Below are positions 8,401 through 16,586 of a stretch of DNA of 32,027 bases, in pieces; the stretch's first letter is position 1; every line of letters starts with the position of its first letter. Below the pieces are notes generated by a model. That model saw only the letters and a program-made list of their open reading frames with translations, did no database searches and was not told the DNA's origin. Source of the DNA: an uncultured Oscillospiraceae bacterium (GTDB lineage: Bacteria; Bacillota; Clostridia; Oscillospirales; Acutalibacteraceae). The stretch spans positions 1 through 32,027 of the forward strand of contig URQJ01000003.1 in assembly GCA_900549945.1 (NCBI GenBank), in the 5' to 3' direction. The translations under genes were made by a program, and so were the position numbers.

Positions 8401-9291
8401 TCAGCCCTTCACGGCGCCGATGGCAATGCCCTTTACAAAGAACCGCTGCAAAAACGGATAGACGATCATGATCGGCAGCACGCCCATGACCGTGATTGCC
8501 ATGCGCACGGAATTTGAGGGCAGATCTGCCGTGCTGACGTTCACACTGCCGCCGGCCTGTGCGCTCTGCTTCAGCGCGTCGAGACTTCGCTGGATGTTTT
8601 GCAGCAGCACCTGAATGCTGAACAGCTTGTTGTCCGTTAGGTAATAAAGGCCGTTCTGCCAGTCGTTCCAGTAGGCCAGACCGACCAGCAGGCAGAGCGT
8701 CGCGAGAATCGGCGCCGCCATTGGAATTACGATGCCCGCCAGAATGCGGAACTCGCTGGCACCGTCGATGCGCGCCGCCTCGATCACGGCATCGGGAATA
8801 TTCGCGGTGAAATACGTGCGCATCATAATGACGTTGAACGCGCCCATCAGCAGATTGGGCACCAACAGCGCGAAAATGCTGTTTCGGATATGGAAGGTCT
8901 GCGTCCACATGATGTAGGAGGGCACGAGGCCGCCGGAAAACAGCATCGTGAAGAACAGGAAGAACGCGAAGAAGTTCCGTCCGGGCAGGTCTTTTCTGGA
9001 AAGCGGGTACGCATACAGCGTCGTCAAAATCAGGTTGCAGAGCGTACCGCAGATCGTGACGGCGGCGGAGATGCCGTAGGCGTTTACAATCGCCGAGGAG
9101 CTCGTGAACAGGTAGCTGTACGCTTCAGTGCTGAATTCCGGCGGGAAAAAAGAATACCCGTAAACCGAAAGCGCCGCGTCATCCGTCAGTGAGGAGGACA
9201 GCAGCAAAATAAAGGGCGCAACGCTGCAAGCCGAGATGAAGATCATCACCGCATGGGCGAATACCTGAAAGCCTTTGTTTTTTTCTACCAT
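8401..9291 (-). CDS. Carbohydrate ABC transporter permease, LplC/YtcP type
   Basis: This is a 296-residue integral membrane protein with about six membrane segments; the first covers residues ~12-33. The permease EAA loop, which contacts the ATPase, appears as IEAARIDGASEFRILAGIVI. The C-terminus YPFLQRFFVKGIAIGAVKG is typical of the LplC/YtcP branch of CUT1 permeases. ATG 9291 follows a GGGGGA ribosome site. It lies 16 bases after the LplB-type permease gene, with which it should form the membrane channel for an oligosaccharide. No ATPase is encoded nearby. Confidence 0.92.
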   Translation of the reverse strand: MVEKNKGFQVFAHAVMIFISACSVAPFILLLSSSLTDDAALSVYGYSFFPPEFSTEAYSYLFTSSSAIVNAYGISAAVTICGTLCNLILTTLYAYPLSRKDLPGRNFFAFFLFFTMLFSGGLVPSYIMWTQTFHIRNSIFALLVPNLLMGAFNVIMMRTYFTANIPDAVIEAARIDGASEFRILAGIVIPMAAPILATLCLLVGLAYWNDWQNGLYYLTDNKLFSIQVLLQNIQRSLDALKQSAQAGGSVNVSTADLPSNSVRMAITVMGVLPIMIVYPFLQRFFVKGIAIGAVKG

Positions 9292-9307
9292 GGTTTCTCC
9301 CCCTTCC

Positions 9308-10225
9308 TCAGAACAGCGCGCTGGATTTATCCAGCCTGCGGACAATGAGATTCGCGGAAATCACAAGGACAAAGCCGACGACGGACTGATATACGCCGGC
9401 CGCCGAGGACATGCCGATGTTGTTCGTCTGCATCAGGCCGCGGTACACGTATGTATCGATGGTGCTCGTCACGTTCTGCAAAGGGCCGGAATTCATCGGC
9501 ACCTGATAGAACAGGCCGAAATCGGTGCGGAAAATGTTGCCGATATTCATCAGCGTCAAAATGATGATGGTGGATTTCAGGCACGGCAGCGTGATGTTCC
9601 AAATCTGCTGCCAGCGGTTGGCGCCGTCTACCACCGCGGCCTCGTACAGACTGTGGTCGATGCCGCAGATCGTCGCATAGTACAAGATGCAGCTGTAACC
9701 GACGCCCTTCCAAACATTGATGAGAACCAGAATGAACGGCCAATACTGCGGCGCGTTGTACCAGCTTACGGGCTCCATGCCGAGAAGCGGCAGAACCGAT
9801 TTATTCAAAAAACCGTTGCCGTCGCTCAAAAAGGCAAAGGCCAGATAGCTCACCACAACCATGGAAATCAGGTGCGGGATCAGGATCACCGTCTGGTAGG
9901 CCTGCTTCGCGGCGTCGATGCGGATCTCGTTCAAAATGATCGCGACGGTGATCGCCAGCACAACGCCGAGCACGATGAACACGAGGTTGTACAAAATGGT
10001 GTTGCGCGTGATCAGCCAGGCGTCGTTCGTTTTAAAAAGGAACTCGAAGTTCTTGAGCCCGACATTCGGGCTGAAATACAAGCCGTCCCGCAGGTTATAC
10101 TGCTTGAAAGCCACCACGATACCCGTCATCGGAATGTAATTGTTGATGACAAGGTACGCGGTGCCGGGCAGCAGCATCAGGTACAAGGGCCAGAAGCGGG
10201 CGAGTTTTTTAAATTTTGGGGCCAT
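9308..10225 (-). CDS. Carbohydrate ABC transporter permease, LplB type
   Basis: This 305-residue protein has about six membrane segments, beginning PLYLMLLPGTAYLVINNYIP. The EAA loop reads YEAAVVDGANRWQQIWNITL, and the C-terminal stretch VYQSVVGFVLVISANLIVRR is characteristic of LplB-type CUT1 permeases. ATG 10225 is preceded by GAGGAGG. It is the first permease after the binding-protein gene, from which it is separated by an 80-base gap holding a strong stem-loop. It pairs with the LplC-type permease downstream. Confidence 0.92.
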   Translation of the reverse strand: MAPKFKKLARFWPLYLMLLPGTAYLVINNYIPMTGIVVAFKQYNLRDGLYFSPNVGLKNFEFLFKTNDAWLITRNTILYNLVFIVLGVVLAITVAIILNEIRIDAAKQAYQTVILIPHLISMVVVSYLAFAFLSDGNGFLNKSVLPLLGMEPVSWYNAPQYWPFILVLINVWKGVGYSCILYYATICGIDHSLYEAAVVDGANRWQQIWNITLPCLKSTIIILTLMNIGNIFRTDFGLFYQVPMNSGPLQNVTSTIDTYVYRGLMQTNNIGMSSAAGVYQSVVGFVLVISANLIVRRLDKSSALF

Positions 10226-10259
10226 GCGGCGGTTCCTCCTCGCAAAAATTTTCAGAAAG

Positions 10260-10290
10260 AAGCGGGCCGTGGGAAACTCCCGGCCCGCTT
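10260..10290 (-). terminator. Attenuating stem-loop between binding-protein and permease genes
   Basis: On the minus strand AAGCGGGCCGGGA pairs with a GGCCCGCTT arm with a small bulge, followed by pyrimidines (TTCTTTCTG). It starts 15 bases after the binding-protein stop codon. Such hairpins commonly keep binding-protein mRNA in excess over permease mRNA. Confidence 0.65.
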
Positions 10291-10305
10291 CCTCTGAAAG
10301 ATCCG

Positions 10306-11826
10306 TTATTTAGATGCAAGATAAGCATCCAGCTGAGACTGGCACTCCTCGATGATGGCGTTGATGCCGGAGGCCTCGAGCTCTGCGTTAAAGGCAGGGA
10401 TCGTCTCGTCGGGATCCAGCTCGCCCCAGCGCAGGCCGACGTTATACTTCGTGACCACGTTGTTGCAGGCCGTGACCTCGTTCATCACGGGCGTTGTATC
10501 AAAGACAAAGCCGTTCGCAGGGCTGATGCGGGCTTCGTCGCAGAATGTCTGGAGCTTGTCCCACTGGTCGGGGTCGCCGCCGTCCCAAACCGCGGTGATG
10601 CGGCAGTTCGGCCACGCCCAATCCAGAGATTCATAGCCGGAGGAGCCGGTTGTGTCGATGCCCTCGGGTGCGACAATCACCTCATGGCTGTCGTCCTTCC
10701 ACTCCCAGTGCGTGCCCTCCACGCCGTTGATCAGGATGTTGGAAAGCTCCTCGTTCGTCCACATCAGGTTCCAAAGCTGCATGGCGAGCTCCTTGTGCTG
10801 GCTGGATTCGGGAATGCACCAGCCGCCGCCCGCGTTCTGCATGTAGGGCGGCGTCAGCTCGATCAGAACGGCGTCGATGCCCCACGATTTCTTGATCTCG
10901 ATCTCCTTGCCGGGCTTGATATTCTCGTAGTCCGCAAAGCCGACGGTCTGCATCAGCATGTTGTCGGTCGTGGTGGTCGCGTCCGGCATGATGAGGCCCT
11001 CTTGGTTCCACTGGTACATCCGCTCGCAGAACTCTCTGTAGGCGTCGGTCGCATACAGGTTCACCACCTCGGTGCTGTCGGTAAACACATCCTCCAGAAC
11101 AGCGCCGCCCGCGAAATTGTGGTAGGGGATGACCTCCTGCATACCGCCGTTCGACCACGAGGGCACCAGCGGGTACAGGTCGGGCCGGGCTTCCTTCACC
11201 TGCACCAGCACGTCGTGGACATCGTCCCATGTCTTGATCGTCTCGGGATCGATGCCCAGCTCGTCGAGCACCGCCTTGTTCATCGCAAAACCGGCGGCAC
11301 GGGCACTGTCCGCATTGTTCGGTATCGCGTACAAAACGCCGTCAATCATGGAGCCCGCGCGGATCTCCTCGGGCTGCAGCGCAAGAATGTCCTTGCCGTA
11401 CTCGGCCAGCAGATCGTTCAGGGGCGTGGCATAGCCGTTCGTCGCCAGCGCCTGAACGCCGCCGGAGAAACTGTGGATATTGAACAGGTCCCATTCCTCG
11501 CCGGAGGCCATGGCGAGGTTCGCCTTTTCCGCGTCGAAGTTGCGGGTCATTTCGATCTCCACGCCGAGCTCCTCACGGGTGATCTCGCTGGCTGCGGCCG
11601 CCACCGCGTCGATCTGCTCGGTATTCGGCGCGGCGTTCGTAAAGCCCCAAACCTTCAGGGTGACGACTTCTCCGTCGCTGCCGCCGGTGCTCGAGGTGCC
11701 GGCGCTCTCCCCGGTGCTTGTGCCGGTGCTTCCGGCATCGATGTCGGTTCCGCCGCAGGCGCCCAGTGTGAGCCCCAGCACGGCGGCGAGCAGAGCCGCG
11801 CTCAGCCGTTTCATGGTGTGCTTCAT
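10306..11826 (-). CDS. Extracellular sugar-binding lipoprotein (LplA-like, CUT1 family)
   Basis: The protein has 506 residues. The signal peptide ends in the lipobox LTLGAC at Cys24, followed by a Ser/Thr/Gly-rich linker, as in Gram-positive lipoproteins. The body is a type 1 extracellular solute-binding fold (VVTLKVWGFTNAAPNTEQID; later ETIPAFNAELEASGINAIIE, which resembles the DUF3502 end of LplA-like proteins). It would capture an oligosaccharide and deliver it to the two permeases encoded downstream. ATG 11826 has GAGGAGA seven bases upstream; the longer frame from 11844 lacks such a site. The promoter region is shared with the divergent kinase/regulator pair, which is likely to activate it. 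The substrate is unknown. Confidence 0.9.
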   Translation of the reverse strand: MKHTMKRLSAALLAAVLGLTLGACGGTDIDAGSTGTSTGESAGTSSTGGSDGEVVTLKVWGFTNAAPNTEQIDAVAAAASEITREELGVEIEMTRNFDAEKANLAMASGEEWDLFNIHSFSGGVQALATNGYATPLNDLLAEYGKDILALQPEEIRAGSMIDGVLYAIPNNADSARAAGFAMNKAVLDELGIDPETIKTWDDVHDVLVQVKEARPDLYPLVPSWSNGGMQEVIPYHNFAGGAVLEDVFTDSTEVVNLYATDAYREFCERMYQWNQEGLIMPDATTTTDNMLMQTVGFADYENIKPGKEIEIKKSWGIDAVLIELTPPYMQNAGGGWCIPESSQHKELAMQLWNLMWTNEELSNILINGVEGTHWEWKDDSHEVIVAPEGIDTTGSSGYESLDWAWPNCRITAVWDGGDPDQWDKLQTFCDEARISPANGFVFDTTPVMNEVTACNNVVTKYNVGLRWGELDPDETIPAFNAELEASGINAIIEECQSQLDAYLASK

Positions 11827-11873
11827 GGAATTTTCTCCTCTCATTTCACCTTTTTACAAGGTATATTATCTAC

Positions 11874-11995
11874 ATTATATATAATCACGTTGAAAGTTTC
11901 TATCAAAAATCCGTGCAAAAATGTCAATAACGCGTGGCTTTAGTGATAATGACGGTCGAAAGTGTTGAAAATCCGACTTTCTTCTGTCAACTTTC
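11874..11995 (-). promoter_or_regulatory. Activated promoter region with four GAAAGT boxes
   Basis: A perfect -10 (TATAAT on the minus strand, 11879-11874) lacks a good -35. The hexamer GAAAGT occurs at 11892-11897 and 11958-11963, and inverted (ACTTTC) at 11976-11981 and 11990-11995. The first box lies where the -35 should be. This arrangement would suit an AraC-type activator such as the adjacent response regulator. Binding is inferred. Confidence 0.45.
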
Positions 11996-12026
11996 CTACA
12001 TCGACTATCTTTTTCCATAAACATTA

Positions 12027-12035
12027 TGATATAAT
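12027..12035 (+). promoter_or_regulatory. Extended -10 promoter for the histidine kinase gene
   Basis: TGATATAAT is an extended -10 element with no good -35 at 17 bases (ATCTTT). It lies about 125 bases before the kinase start. Confidence 0.55.
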
Positions 12036-12161
12036 GCCACCACAACGGCTTTTCCTATTTCTTTTTTATAAGTTTTGCACAAAGGGTATCGCGTGCAGTA
12101 CATACAAGAATACGATGCCCGGTGGTAATATATTGTGAACCGTGACAAAGGGGGCCTCGAT

Positions 12162-13877
12162 TTGGAACGTGGAAAAAAGCCGGGGACGGCGTGGTCCATC
12201 CGCCGCCTTGCCCTGCTCTCCTTGTCCATTATTGTGCTTCCGCTGTTTTTCGCGGTGGTGCTGTTCGACTGGTATGCGGTGAAGCAGCAGCTCGACGTGC
12301 TGCAGACCGCCCGGGAGAACACGCTCTCCCTTTACCGGGACACCTTTGACGAGGCTGTGAGCCAAGCGGAGTATTTCACAGCGACCATCACCACCGATCA
12401 GACGAATTTCGAGGAGATCGTCTTTGCCAAAAGCAAAACGGAGGCCTATCTGGTATCGCAGGCCATCGGCTATCAATGCGAGGCGTTTTTGCAGACGCAG
12501 GAGATGTTGAGCGCCTTTTTTATTTACTCGCAGCCATTCGATTACAACCGGCTCATCTACAGCGGCGATTACCTGCAGTCCGAGCTTTCCGTGCTGCGGG
12601 AAACGGTGAAATCCGCCGCCGCGGCAGGCGACCGCCCCGGCACATGGCAGGAGGTGCCCCTCGGCGACAGGCAGGTGCTGCTCTACCTGTATGTGCGGCG
12701 CGGCACGGTTTTCGCCGCCCTGATCGACCCGGCGCGGCAGAGCTATCCCGGCCTCTCCGAGCAGGAGCGCGTGTTCTATACCACGCCGGAAAACGAGCCC
12801 TACCTGCCCCAGCCCTTTTCGGCGCAGGTCTTTCCCCAAACGGAGGGGATCGCCATTTCCGCAGAGGACGGCCGGTATTACCAGCTTTTCTCCCTCCCTC
12901 TCAGCAGCATAGGCGGGCGGGTGTACTACGCGAGCCCGGCAGAGCCGTTTCTCCAAACGCTCACGCCCGTGCAGATCGTTCTGCTCTGCGTGACGGCCTG
13001 CCTGCTTCTGGCTATTCCCCTGTGCTGGCTGGCCCTGCGCCGCCTGCTTTTGGACCCCCTGACGAAAATGACCGGCGCCATGCAGGCCATTCAGGCGGGC
13101 CATACCGACGAGCGCATGCCGAAAGATTCACGCATCGAGGAGGTGCGCGAGACGTTTGAGACCGTCAACGCAATGCTGGACACCATCTCGGCACAGAAAA
13201 TCAACTCCTATGAACAGGAGCTGGAAATACAGCGCACGCAGATGCAGTGCCTGCAATTACAGATCCGGCCTCATTTTTTCCTCAACTGCCTGAGCATGAT
13301 CTATTCCCTTGCGGGCGAGCGGAAGTTCGCCCCCATTCAGGCGCTCACCTTGGATCTTTCGGCCTACTTCCGCAACATTTTCAAAGACGGCTCACAGCTC
13401 ATCCCGCTCGAAACGGAGCTGAATTCGGTGGGAAGCTACATCCGCCTGCAGCAGATCGGCACCAAGCTGCCGCCGAAGCTGCGGGTTGATGTGGATACGG
13501 CCGCCTCCAAGGCGCTCGTACCGCCTCTGAGCATTCTGACCTTCGTGGAAAATGCCATCAAACATTCGAAGCGTATCGATTCCCCGCTGGAGATCGTCAT
13601 CCAGTGCACGGCGCTGCAGGGCGACGACAAGGGCTACCTGAACATCACGATCACCGACAACGGCGGCGGCTTCAGCGAGGAGCAGCTCCGGCAGCTGAAC
13701 ACCCCGGAAGAAGAGAAAAAAAGCAGCAAGCACATCGGCATCGCCAACGTACGCCGGCGCCTGCGCCTTTTATACCGCGAGGAGGCCGCGCTGTGCTTTA
13801 TGAACCTTTCGGACAGGGCAAGCGTAGAGCTGTTCCTGCCCCTGAAAAACGAAACGAAAGAAGGCAAACAAGATTGA
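12162..13877 (+). CDS. YesM-type membrane sensor histidine kinase
   Basis: The 571-residue protein has two membrane helices (about residues 16-36 and 275-298) flanking an external sensor domain of about 235 residues. A HAMP-like linker follows. The phosphorylated histidine lies in QIRPHFFLNCLSMIYSLA near residue 371 (usual family form QINPHFLYN). The ATPase domain has its N box at NAIKHSKR, DNGGGF near residue 499, and GIANVRRRL. Such kinases sense sugars or transport status and control the neighbouring glycan operon. TTG 12162 is chosen because AAAGGGGG lies seven bases upstream; GTG 12135 in the same frame lacks a good ribosome site. The stop codon overlaps the regulator's start by four bases. 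Confidence 0.9.
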   Translation: MERGKKPGTAWSIRRLALLSLSIIVLPLFFAVVLFDWYAVKQQLDVLQTARENTLSLYRDTFDEAVSQAEYFTATITTDQTNFEEIVFAKSKTEAYLVSQAIGYQCEAFLQTQEMLSAFFIYSQPFDYNRLIYSGDYLQSELSVLRETVKSAAAAGDRPGTWQEVPLGDRQVLLYLYVRRGTVFAALIDPARQSYPGLSEQERVFYTTPENEPYLPQPFSAQVFPQTEGIAISAEDGRYYQLFSLPLSSIGGRVYYASPAEPFLQTLTPVQIVLLCVTACLLLAIPLCWLALRRLLLDPLTKMTGAMQAIQAGHTDERMPKDSRIEEVRETFETVNAMLDTISAQKINSYEQELEIQRTQMQCLQLQIRPHFFLNCLSMIYSLAGERKFAPIQALTLDLSAYFRNIFKDGSQLIPLETELNSVGSYIRLQQIGTKLPPKLRVDVDTAASKALVPPLSILTFVENAIKHSKRIDSPLEIVIQCTALQGDDKGYLNITITDNGGGFSEEQLRQLNTPEEEKKSSKHIGIANVRRRLRLLYREEAALCFMNLSDRASVELFLPLKNETKEGKQD

Positions 13878-15454
13878 CTGTACTTCTGGTGGACGACCAA
13901 ATCAGCATTTTGAGCGGCCTGATCTCCGGCCTCGATTGGAATAATCTGGGCATCACCTCGATCAAAACGGCGGACAACGCCGCGCAGGCCAAGGAGATTT
14001 TGAGACAGGAGCCGGTGGACATCATGCTGTGCGACATCGAGATGCCCGGCGAAAACGGGCTCTCTCTGCTGCGGTGGGCCAGAAACCGGGGAATGGATTT
14101 CATCTGCGTGTTCCTGACCTCGCACGCGGATTTTCTCTACGCCAAGGAGGCCATACAGCTCAACTGCTTCGACTATATTTTACAGCCCGCCCGCTACGAC
14201 GAAATTCAGGCCACCGTCTCGAAAGCCATCGCACGCGCCAAGACGAGCGGCATCGAAAAACAGCTCGAGCAGTTTGGCGCGGTGGCCAAGAACCACGCCG
14301 CCGGGCTGTTTCAAAACCTGTTCAGCGACTGGGTCAACGGCAAGCCGCTGGCTATCCCCACGCTGCAGTCCGTGCTGCGCCAGCTCGGGCAGGAGCTTTT
14401 CGAGGACAGCGAATGCTTCTTCATCTGGGGCCACCTCCTGCGCTGGCACGCCGAAATCTGGTCCACACACGATTGGGTCTATGCCCTGAACAACATGATG
14501 ACGGAATTTTACGCGCCGCCGCAGTACGGCGCGCTGAGTTTCTCCATCGACCACGCCTCGCTGGGATGGTTCATCTACGCGCCGGGCGGGCACTTTCAAA
14601 ACCCCGACCGCACGCTGACGCCCTTAAACGAGGTGTACGAGGCGATCACCGATCACCTGAGCTGCGATTTCGCCTTTTACGCCACGCCCGTCACCCCGCT
14701 GAATAAAACGGACGGACTCTCCTCGCTTTTGCAGGACGCCAAGCGCAACAATGTCCTGCTGGAAAGCGGTATTTTCCGCCCTGCCCGCCGGCTGGACCGC
14801 GTGTATATCGATAAATTTCTCGACGTCATGCAGCTTCGCCGATGGGAGTCCCTGCTCACGGATGGACAGGGGGAGTCTGCCAGCGACGAGGTCTGCGGTT
14901 ATCTGGATCTCCTCGCGAAGCGCGGCGCCGTCAATCAGGAGGTGCTGCGCGGCTTTTGGATGCAATTCCAGCAGTCGGTGCTCAACGCCGCGCGTGCGCT
15001 TTCGCTGAATCCGCACAAAATCGTGGGCCTGCTCGAGAAAGGGGCAGGCGCCCAGTCCCTGCAGGAGATGAAAACAGCCGTCAAGGCTCTGGCCGCATGC
15101 TTTCCCGCCGCCGACATGCCGGCGGGCCACGACAAGCGCATCGTGGAAAAGGTGAACAAGTACGTGGAGGACCATATGAACCAGCCCTTGAGCATCGCCG
15201 ATATCGCCACCCACTTTTTCCTGAATCCGGACTATCTCTCCCGCATGTTTAAAAACGAGACGGGCACCGCCCTGAAGGAATACATCATCGGCCGGAAAAT
15301 GCAGTCCGCCCGAATCCTGCTGCGAACCACCGCTTTGCCGGTGAACGTGATCGCCTCCAAGCTCGGCTACGACAATTACTCATACTTCTCGCAGGTATAC
15401 CGCAAAACGATGGGCGTCTCCCCCAAGGACGAGCGCAAGGGCGAAGCGCCGTAG
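13874..15454 (+). CDS. YesN-type response regulator with AraC DNA-binding domain
   Basis: The 526-residue protein starts at TTG 13874 in a four-base overlap with the kinase gene (TTGA), with AAGAAGG nine bases upstream. The receiver domain covers residues ~1-120, with Asp7/Asp8, phosphorylated Asp54 in LCDIEMPG and Thr82. The usual lysine in the DYxLKP motif is Gln104 (DYILQPARYDE), a change I have also seen in other YesN-like proteins. A middle region of about 290 residues has no clear family. The AraC-type double helix-turn-helix covers ~425-520 (PLSIADIATHFFLNPDYLSR; LGYDNYSYFSQVYRKTMGVS). It probably activates the divergent binding-protein/permease/glycosidase operon. Confidence 0.92.
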   Translation: MTVLLVDDQISILSGLISGLDWNNLGITSIKTADNAAQAKEILRQEPVDIMLCDIEMPGENGLSLLRWARNRGMDFICVFLTSHADFLYAKEAIQLNCFDYILQPARYDEIQATVSKAIARAKTSGIEKQLEQFGAVAKNHAAGLFQNLFSDWVNGKPLAIPTLQSVLRQLGQELFEDSECFFIWGHLLRWHAEIWSTHDWVYALNNMMTEFYAPPQYGALSFSIDHASLGWFIYAPGGHFQNPDRTLTPLNEVYEAITDHLSCDFAFYATPVTPLNKTDGLSSLLQDAKRNNVLLESGIFRPARRLDRVYIDKFLDVMQLRRWESLLTDGQGESASDEVCGYLDLLAKRGAVNQEVLRGFWMQFQQSVLNAARALSLNPHKIVGLLEKGAGAQSLQEMKTAVKALAACFPAADMPAGHDKRIVEKVNKYVEDHMNQPLSIADIATHFFLNPDYLSRMFKNETGTALKEYIIGRKMQSARILLRTTALPVNVIASKLGYDNYSYFSQVYRKTMGVSPKDERKGEAP

Positions 15455-15514
15455 CCGCGCTGTACCGAAAAATTGAAGGAATGCTTTAAATACCAAACGA
15501 ACGCAAAAATTGAA

Positions 15515-15540
15515 GCGGCCGGCTCACACGAGCCGGCCGC
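15515..15540. terminator. Strong GC hairpin after the response regulator gene
   Basis: GCGGCCGGCTC (15515-15525) pairs perfectly with GAGCCGGCCGC (15530-15540) around ACAC, then CTCTTT on the plus strand. On the minus strand it is followed by TTCAATTTTTG, so it may also end the convergent ribokinase transcript. Confidence 0.75.
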
Positions 15541-15665
15541 CTCTTTGGCATACCGGAATATAAGACAGTAAAAGGCATTAAAAACGGCCGAAACTGCGCC
15601 CCGCCGGCCCTTCCCACACAGGAAAAGGCTGCGCGGCCCGCAATTCACGACGCAGGGCGGCCGCC

Positions 15666-16586
15666 CTATGAGCCCGCTTTGCCCAGCACCTCATCCATAG
15701 TAGGGATGGAAGTCTGCGCTCCCCGGCGCGTCACCACGATATTGGAGACTGCCGTGGCCAGCTCCGCGGCCTTCTCCAAAGACTGGCCTTGTGCCATTCC
15801 CACGCACAGGCCCGCCATATAACTGTCCCCGGCCGCCGTTGTATCCACTACCTTCACGGTTTTATCCGCCGGGAAGTACCGCTCCGTGCCGTCCTCCTGC
15901 AGCAGATACGATCCCTCTCCCCCCAAAGTGACCAATACGTTCTTTACGCCTTTTTCCCGGAGGATTCGGGCGCCTTTTCTCATTCCGCCGGGGTCTTGCG
16001 GGCAGCCCGTCAGAACAGACAGCTCCGTCTCGTTGGGCTTGATGAGGTCCAGACAAGGGTACAGATCCTCCGGCAGGTCGGGCACAGCAGGGGCAGGGTC
16101 CAATACCACAGTCTTTCCCAAGCGCTTGGCCTCCTCAGCCGCAAAGACTACCGCATCCAGCGGAATTTCTAATTGCAGCGCCACAATGTCACAATCCTTC
16201 AGCCGATCTTGATGTTCCTGAAGGTATTCCTGGTCCACTGCACGGTTGGCGCCGGGCAGAACAATAATGCTGTTATCCCCTTGGGGGGTGACGCCGATCA
16301 CAGCCATACCGGTGGATACCGCCTGCGCGCGGCGCACACAGGAAACATCCACCCCGGCGGATGCCAAGTTGGCACAGAGCTTCTCTCCATAGGTGTCATT
16401 CCCAACGCTGCCCAGCATGGAAACGCGCCCGCCCAGTCTGCCCATAGCATACGCCTGATTGCCGCCTTTTCCCCCGGGAACAAAATCCAGCCCTTGTGCC
16501 AAAACCGTCTCGCCCACCGCCGGCATATGGGGAATATCCGTGACAAAATCCATATTCATGCTTCCGATGACTAAGATCTTTTTCAT
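15666..16586 (-). CDS. rbsK: Ribokinase (PfkB family)
   Basis: This is a 306-residue PfkB-family kinase of typical ribokinase length. The start MKKILVIGSMNMDFVTDIPH and the motif FVPGGKGGNQAYAMGRLGG match ribokinase sugar-binding elements. The C-terminal active-site motif DTTAAGDSY carries the catalytic base Asp254 (usual form DTTGAGD). It should use ATP to make ribose-5-phosphate in the cytoplasm. Its ATG overlaps the stop codon of the ADP-ribosylglycohydrolase-like gene by four bases (ATGA), so the two are translationally coupled. That context implies that the hydrolase releases ribose or a ribose-like sugar for this kinase. Related PfkB kinases for other pentoses or nucleosides cannot be excluded. 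Confidence 0.88.
   Translation of the reverse strand: MKKILVIGSMNMDFVTDIPHMPAVGETVLAQGLDFVPGGKGGNQAYAMGRLGGRVSMLGSVGNDTYGEKLCANLASAGVDVSCVRRAQAVSTGMAVIGVTPQGDNSIIVLPGANRAVDQEYLQEHQDRLKDCDIVALQLEIPLDAVVFAAEEAKRLGKTVVLDPAPAVPDLPEDLYPCLDLIKPNETELSVLTGCPQDPGGMRKGARILREKGVKNVLVTLGGEGSYLLQEDGTERYFPADKTVKVVDTTAAGDSYMAGLCVGMAQGQSLEKAAELATAVSNIVVTRRGAQTSIPTMDEVLGKAGS

Noticed and set aside
10216..11943. A 575-codon open frame on the plus strand opposite the binding-protein gene
   Set aside because: It is antisense to a lipoprotein with clear signal peptide and family motifs, has no ribosome site, and spans the intergenic promoter region.
13604..13873. Extension of the response regulator to a start inside the kinase gene
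   Set aside because: The extra 90 residues are out-of-frame kinase sequence (His/Arg-rich). TTG 13874 gives the exact receiver start and a typical four-base overlap with a ribosome site.
15586..15609. A weak GGCCG/CGGCC hairpin with T run as a separate ribokinase terminator
   Set aside because: The stem has only five pairs with a 15-base loop. The much stronger hairpin at 15515-15540 explains termination on both strands.
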